Positions 61,035 through 64,000 of a stretch of DNA of 64,000 nt are shown here, piece by piece. A program made the translations under genes and the position numbers. Each line of letters opens with the position of its first letter. Positions within the stretch are counted from its first letter, which is position 1. Below the pieces are notes generated by a model that was not told where the DNA came from, did no database searches, and saw only the letters and a program-made list of their open reading frames with translations. Source of the DNA: Mesobacillus sp. S13 (lineage in GTDB: Bacteria; Bacillota; Bacilli; Bacillales; Cytobacillaceae); contig NZ_CP084622.1 in assembly GCF_020422885.1 (NCBI RefSeq), positions 104,001 through 168,000 on the forward strand, read 5' to 3'.

Positions 61035-62057
61035 CTATATGATCAGGTTCATGTCACCAAACTCGTGCCATAAATAGCCTTCGTGAATCGCTTGATGGTA
61101 GGCATGAAGCAAGTGATGTTCTGGTAAAAAGGCAGTCAGCATATCCAGATGGCTAGCCTTAGGCTCATGCAAACCGGTAATGATTCCGTCTACTATTTTT
61201 AGAGGGGTTTGCTGATTGATATATAAGTTTGTAGTACCTGAGAGTTCTCCGTTGTTCGCTGCACTCTCTAGGGCGCGGACGACTGTCGTTCCAACTGCGA
61301 TGACTCTTTTGCCAGATGAATGAGCCTTGAGGATTTTTTCCATTGTGTGATGTGAAATGTGATATTCCTCAGGATTTTCTTTCGGGTCCACATGATCCTC
61401 AAGTAAATAGCTCAGACCTGTGTGCAATTGAATGAAATCAATTTGAATGCCTTTCTTCTTTAATTCAAATAGCAGTTCCCAGCTAAACGCTCTACCCGCA
61501 GATGGCATCTCCACAGAACCAGGATGGGTGGCAAATACATTTTGATAATAATTCAGGTCCCATGGTTGTTCTATATACTCATAACGTATCGGGGAGCCAA
61601 GAACATAGATTAGATCTAGTAGCTCACTCCCGTTTTTATTGAATTTTACTGTCTTTAACGGGGAAGTCTCTTTCTCAGCGATGACCGTAGCAGTCAATTT
61701 TTCTGAAAAGCGCAGAACATCCCCCACTTTGACAGGGTTTGCGATGATGAGAGCTTCCCAAGTGTCATCAAAAATTCGTCTCGCCAAACGGATTTCCACT
61801 CTTTGAGAAATGTGAACGCCTCTTCTTAACCAGCTGCCATGTAACGAAGCAGGGATGGTGCGGCTATTGTTTAAAATGATCACATCTCCAGGCTGAAGGT
61901 AGTGGGGGAGATTATAAAAATGATCGTGTTTCATTTCTCCGGTTTTACAATTCAGTGTCATCAATCTTACTTGATCCCTTCTTAAGCCTCTTTTTTCCGG
62001 TGGAAGGCTCGCATTCAGGTTTTCAGGCAGATGAAAATCCATTACACCTGTTTCCAT
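61035..62057 (-). CDS. QueA-like protein (tRNA ribosyltransferase-isomerase family), divergent paralogue
   Basis: 340 residues. QueA transfers ribose from SAM to preQ1-tRNA in queuosine synthesis. Family pieces are visible: RRDQVRLMTLN near the start, YLQPGDVIILNNSRTIPASL, VGTTVVRALES and GLHEPKASHLDML. The usual active-site segment PTAGLHFT is replaced by PSAGRAFSWELL, and the following part is altered (HTGLSYLLEDHVDP), so function may differ. True queA normally sits by tgt and ruvB; here the partners are an SDR and a VOC protein. Start overlaps the SDR stop (TAATG), so translation is coupled. Confidence 0.88.
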   Translation of the reverse strand: METGVMDFHLPENLNASLPPEKRGLRRDQVRLMTLNCKTGEMKHDHFYNLPHYLQPGDVIILNNSRTIPASLHGSWLRRGVHISQRVEIRLARRIFDDTWEALIIANPVKVGDVLRFSEKLTATVIAEKETSPLKTVKFNKNGSELLDLIYVLGSPIRYEYIEQPWDLNYYQNVFATHPGSVEMPSAGRAFSWELLFELKKKGIQIDFIQLHTGLSYLLEDHVDPKENPEEYHISHHTMEKILKAHSSGKRVIAVGTTVVRALESAANNGELSGTTNLYINQQTPLKIVDGIITGLHEPKASHLDMLTAFLPEHHLLHAYHQAIHEGYLWHEFGDMNLII

Positions 62058-62773
62058 TACAATCCCTCCTCTGATTGAGCTTCAAAGCGTTGGCCATTAA
62101 TCCCTTTTGCTTTATCCGATGCTAAATGAAGGAAGATATCCACGACATCCTCAGGTTTTGCTAAAGGGTAATCGCAATCAGGAACAGCTAATTGATGCAT
62201 TTCAGTGTCCATCTCGCCCGGGTCGACCATATTGACACGAACATTGGTATCACTTAACTCATCTGCCCAAGTTTGAGTAAGGCCTTCTACAGCGAATTTT
62301 GATATCCCATATGCTCCCCAGCCTGCATATCCAACGTGACCAGCTTCAGACGTCACATTGATAATGGAACCTTCATTGTGCTCAAGCATGACAGGGATGA
62401 CTCTTTGGCTAACTAGAAATGCTGAGACTACATTGACTCTTAACACCTCTGCAAAATCCTCTTCAGGATAATCCAGAAGCAAAGGCATTGGACTAGGGCC
62501 TAATACGGAAGCATTATTGATCAACACATCGATTTGCCCATATGCTTCCTGAGTTAAAGCTACGAAACGTTCCACATCCCTAGGCTGTGATACATCCGCT
62601 CGTATCGCCAATACTTCTGCACCAAAACCCTCGGCTTCTTGTTTTACTTTCTCCAGGCTTTTCTCGGACCTCGAGCAGATCGCAAGTCTTGCTCCTTCCC
62701 TCGCGAATGCCATTGTTAATGCTTTTCCTAAACCTTTAGAGGCACCAGTTATCATCACTACTTTTTTATTCAT
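62057..62773 (-). CDS. Short-chain dehydrogenase/reductase
   Basis: 238 residues, classical SDR. NAD(P)-binding TGASKGLG at residues 9-16; the Arg-rich CSRSEKS after the second strand suggests NADP(H). NNAS motif (VLINNASVLGP), catalytic Ser in INVTSEAGH, and YGISK (Tyr-x-x-x-Lys). Substrate unknown. AAGGAGAG upstream of the ATG. First gene of the SDR / QueA-like / VOC operon. Confidence 0.93.
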   Translation of the reverse strand: MNKKVVMITGASKGLGKALTMAFAREGARLAICSRSEKSLEKVKQEAEGFGAEVLAIRADVSQPRDVERFVALTQEAYGQIDVLINNASVLGPSPMPLLLDYPEEDFAEVLRVNVVSAFLVSQRVIPVMLEHNEGSIINVTSEAGHVGYAGWGAYGISKFAVEGLTQTWADELSDTNVRVNMVDPGEMDTEMHQLAVPDCDYPLAKPEDVVDIFLHLASDKAKGINGQRFEAQSEEGL

Positions 62774-63020
62774 TTATCATCATCTCTCCTTATTTGCTTG
62801 TTGTATTAAGCATAAGGGGAATTAACAAAATTTCCCTCAGGAGAAAGCTTGAACTTTTCCTACAACTTTTGGATGAGAAAAATGGGAGGTTGTTGATTTA
62901 GATGTTATTTGGATGTGGTGAGAGCAGAAGAGCGGAGGAGTGTGAAATTAAATTGCGTTTACAAGCTTGCTTGGGGAGGAGTCCTGTTCAAACCTCGTTA
63001 TTTTTTTGGAAGTCATGTTA

Positions 63021-63152
63021 TTGGCGAACTGGAAAAAAACGTCCGGAATTTCCTAGTCGCTAATAAAATATGATTTTCGCCAATAAAATTAAATTTTCGC
63101 CAATAAAATCGGAAAATCGCCAATAAAGTTGTGAAGATCGCCAATAAAATTT
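63021..63152 (-). repeat. CGCCAATAAA repeats, about 20-bp period
   Basis: The 550-bp gap upstream of the SDR gene has no gene. It holds five copies of TCGCCAATAAAAT (first with CTAATAAAAT) whose CGC triplets start at 63058, 63078, 63098, 63118 and 63139, so the period is 20 bp, once 21. An inverted copy, TTGGCGAA, lies at 63021-63028. The units are separated by AT-rich bases that vary. The array is too short and irregular for CRISPR. Confidence 0.85.
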
Positions 63153-63287
63153 TCCAAGTTAAAAATACAGGCGTTGCGAATTTTGTTCCTTTTATAAGCG
63201 AAAGTAAAGTTGGAACCTAATTTTTTTCGAGTATATTTATAATTCAGGTCCTAATTTGACTCATTAATGGTGAACCAAGCCTGAAAA

Positions 63288-63319
63288 AAAGCGGTGGCAT
63301 CATTCTATGCCACCGCTTT
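63288..63319 (-). terminator. Terminator of the acidic-protein gene
   Basis: Perfect 13-bp stem AAAGCGGTGGCAT / ATGCCACCGCTTT with loop CATTCT. On the minus strand it is followed by a run of T, 7 nt after the stop of the gene at 63326. Confidence 0.93.
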
Positions 63320-63325
63320 AATAGT

Positions 63326-64000
63326 TTAATCTTCGTATCCTTGCATGGAATCCATGTGGCTGGCGATCATCGCAATGATGGTAGGAGCCTCTTCTTTTGT
63401 AAAAATGAAGTTCGTTTCGTCTTTGATCATTTCGTCATCTTCAGTCCAGATCCGATTGATGCGGCGCAGGACTCCGTCACCTGTATCCTGTACAAGCCCA
63501 AACTGATAGGTCACTTCCACATCATCTTCCATCAGGAAGGCTGTAACCTCAGGAGTTTCCCACTCAACATCGATTTCCTCGAGGATATCATCCTCATCTA
63601 TCAGCTCCGCCACATATAGCTCATCATCTTCATCGATTCCGTCATCTTCATAATATACAGTATCGTCATCTTCCGTTGCATAAACGATATCGAGTTCGTC
63701 TTCATCGTCGTTTATGTAATCGTGGAATCCTTGGTGAACCGCATCGACAATATCATCAATATCTGAAAGAATGACCCGAGCTGGCTGCCCCAGGTCTTCG
63801 TCGATGGTTTCCGTATAAAATTCCTCATTATACGGGTCAAAGTATAATATATAGAAATAATCTCTTTCACCATCATCATAGTCCACAAAGAACTGAATCC
63901 GCGGATGTTTCGCGCCTCTCTCAACAGCCATCTGGCCTTCTTGATCATATTTTTCGCAAATAGACTCAAGATGGTCCTGCAGCTCTCCAACTACCCGATC
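63326..64000 (-). CDS. Very acidic protein of unknown function, 5' end outside the window
   Basis: At least 224 residues; the frame is open to the window edge, so the start is missing. The ATG at 63931 is probably internal, since the 23 codons before it are also protein-like (ELQDHLESICEKYDQEGQ). The protein is rich in Asp and Glu, most strongly in the stretch YINDDEDELDIVYATEDDD. Strand-rich segments such as RDYFYILYFDPYNEEFYTE and EVTYQFGLVQDTGDGVL suggest a cytosolic beta-rich fold. No signal peptide or membrane segment in the visible part. I do not recognise the family. Confidence 0.85.
   Translation of the reverse strand, partial: DRVVGELQDHLESICEKYDQEGQMAVERGAKHPRIQFFVDYDDGERDYFYILYFDPYNEEFYTETIDEDLGQPARVILSDIDDIVDAVHQGFHDYINDDEDELDIVYATEDDDTVYYEDDGIDEDDELYVAELIDEDDILEEIDVEWETPEVTAFLMEDDVEVTYQFGLVQDTGDGVLRRINRIWTEDDEMIKDETNFIFTKEEAPTIIAMIASHMDSMQGYED

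Noticed and set aside
63712..63990. 92-codon ORF overlapping the acidic gene
   Set aside because: Same strand, shifted frame; the acidic frame is longer, open to the edge and has a terminator just after its stop.
58731..64000. Defence island or mobile element in the non-syntenic minus-strand part
   Set aside because: Contains only a two-component pair, SDR, QueA-like, VOC and an acidic protein; no integrase, transposase, restriction, toxin or attachment repeat seen.

Overview
The window is a piece of a Bacillaceae (Bacillus sensu lato) chromosome. It starts inside a 23S rRNA gene and then follows the order known from Bacillus subtilis near the origin almost gene for gene: 23S-5S, ctsR-mcsA-mcsB-clpC, radA, disA, yacL, ispD-ispF, gltX, cysE-cysS-mrnC-rlmB-yacP, sigH, rpmGB-secE-nusG, rplK to rplL, a RsmC-like methyltransferase, rpoB-rpoC, rplGB-rpsL-rpsG-fusA-tufA, the S10-spc-alpha ribosomal supercluster with secY, adk, map, infA and rpoA, ecfA1-ecfA2-ecfT-truA, and rplM-rpsI. 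Gene order, strong AGGAGG-type ribosome binding sites, TTG/GTG starts and near-identity of remembered protein sequences point to Bacillaceae other than B. subtilis itself; the genus cannot be fixed by eye.

Layout. 1-2731: end of a ribosomal RNA operon. 2735-4139: accessory gap with a 52-bp tandem repeat array, one small membrane protein and a doubtful minus-strand ORF. 4140-8762: CtsR-controlled protein quality-control operon (CtsR, McsA, McsB arginine kinase, ClpC). 9021-21000: DNA repair and c-di-AMP (RadA, DisA), isoprenoid genes, tRNA charging and cysteine synthesis behind a T-box leader, RNA maturation (MrnC, RlmB, YacP/Rae1), SigH. 21001-58768: transcription and translation core. All of this is on the plus strand.

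From 58828 to the end everything is on the minus strand and leaves the B. subtilis order: a NarL-type two-component pair whose kinase has a cysteine-rich GAF domain, an operon of a short-chain dehydrogenase, a divergent QueA-like protein and a VOC-fold protein, a gap with 20-bp repeats, and the 3' part of a very acidic protein of unknown function that runs off the window.

Most of the window is conserved housekeeping DNA. The parts that ordinary annotation does not explain are non-coding: (1) a structured RNA candidate with its own terminator between rplQ and ecfA1; (2) three unrelated-looking intergenic arrays (near 2.8-3.3 kb, 16.1 kb and 38.4-38.7 kb) that share a 52-bp period and mostly contain inverted arms; (3) a long dispersed repeat upstream of rpmGB; (4) several large hairpins inside operons. 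Among proteins, the octapeptide-repeat tail on RlmB, the cysteine-rich GAF kinase and the QueA-like paralogue deserve a second look. I found no CRISPR array, prophage, intact insertion sequence or tRNA gene.
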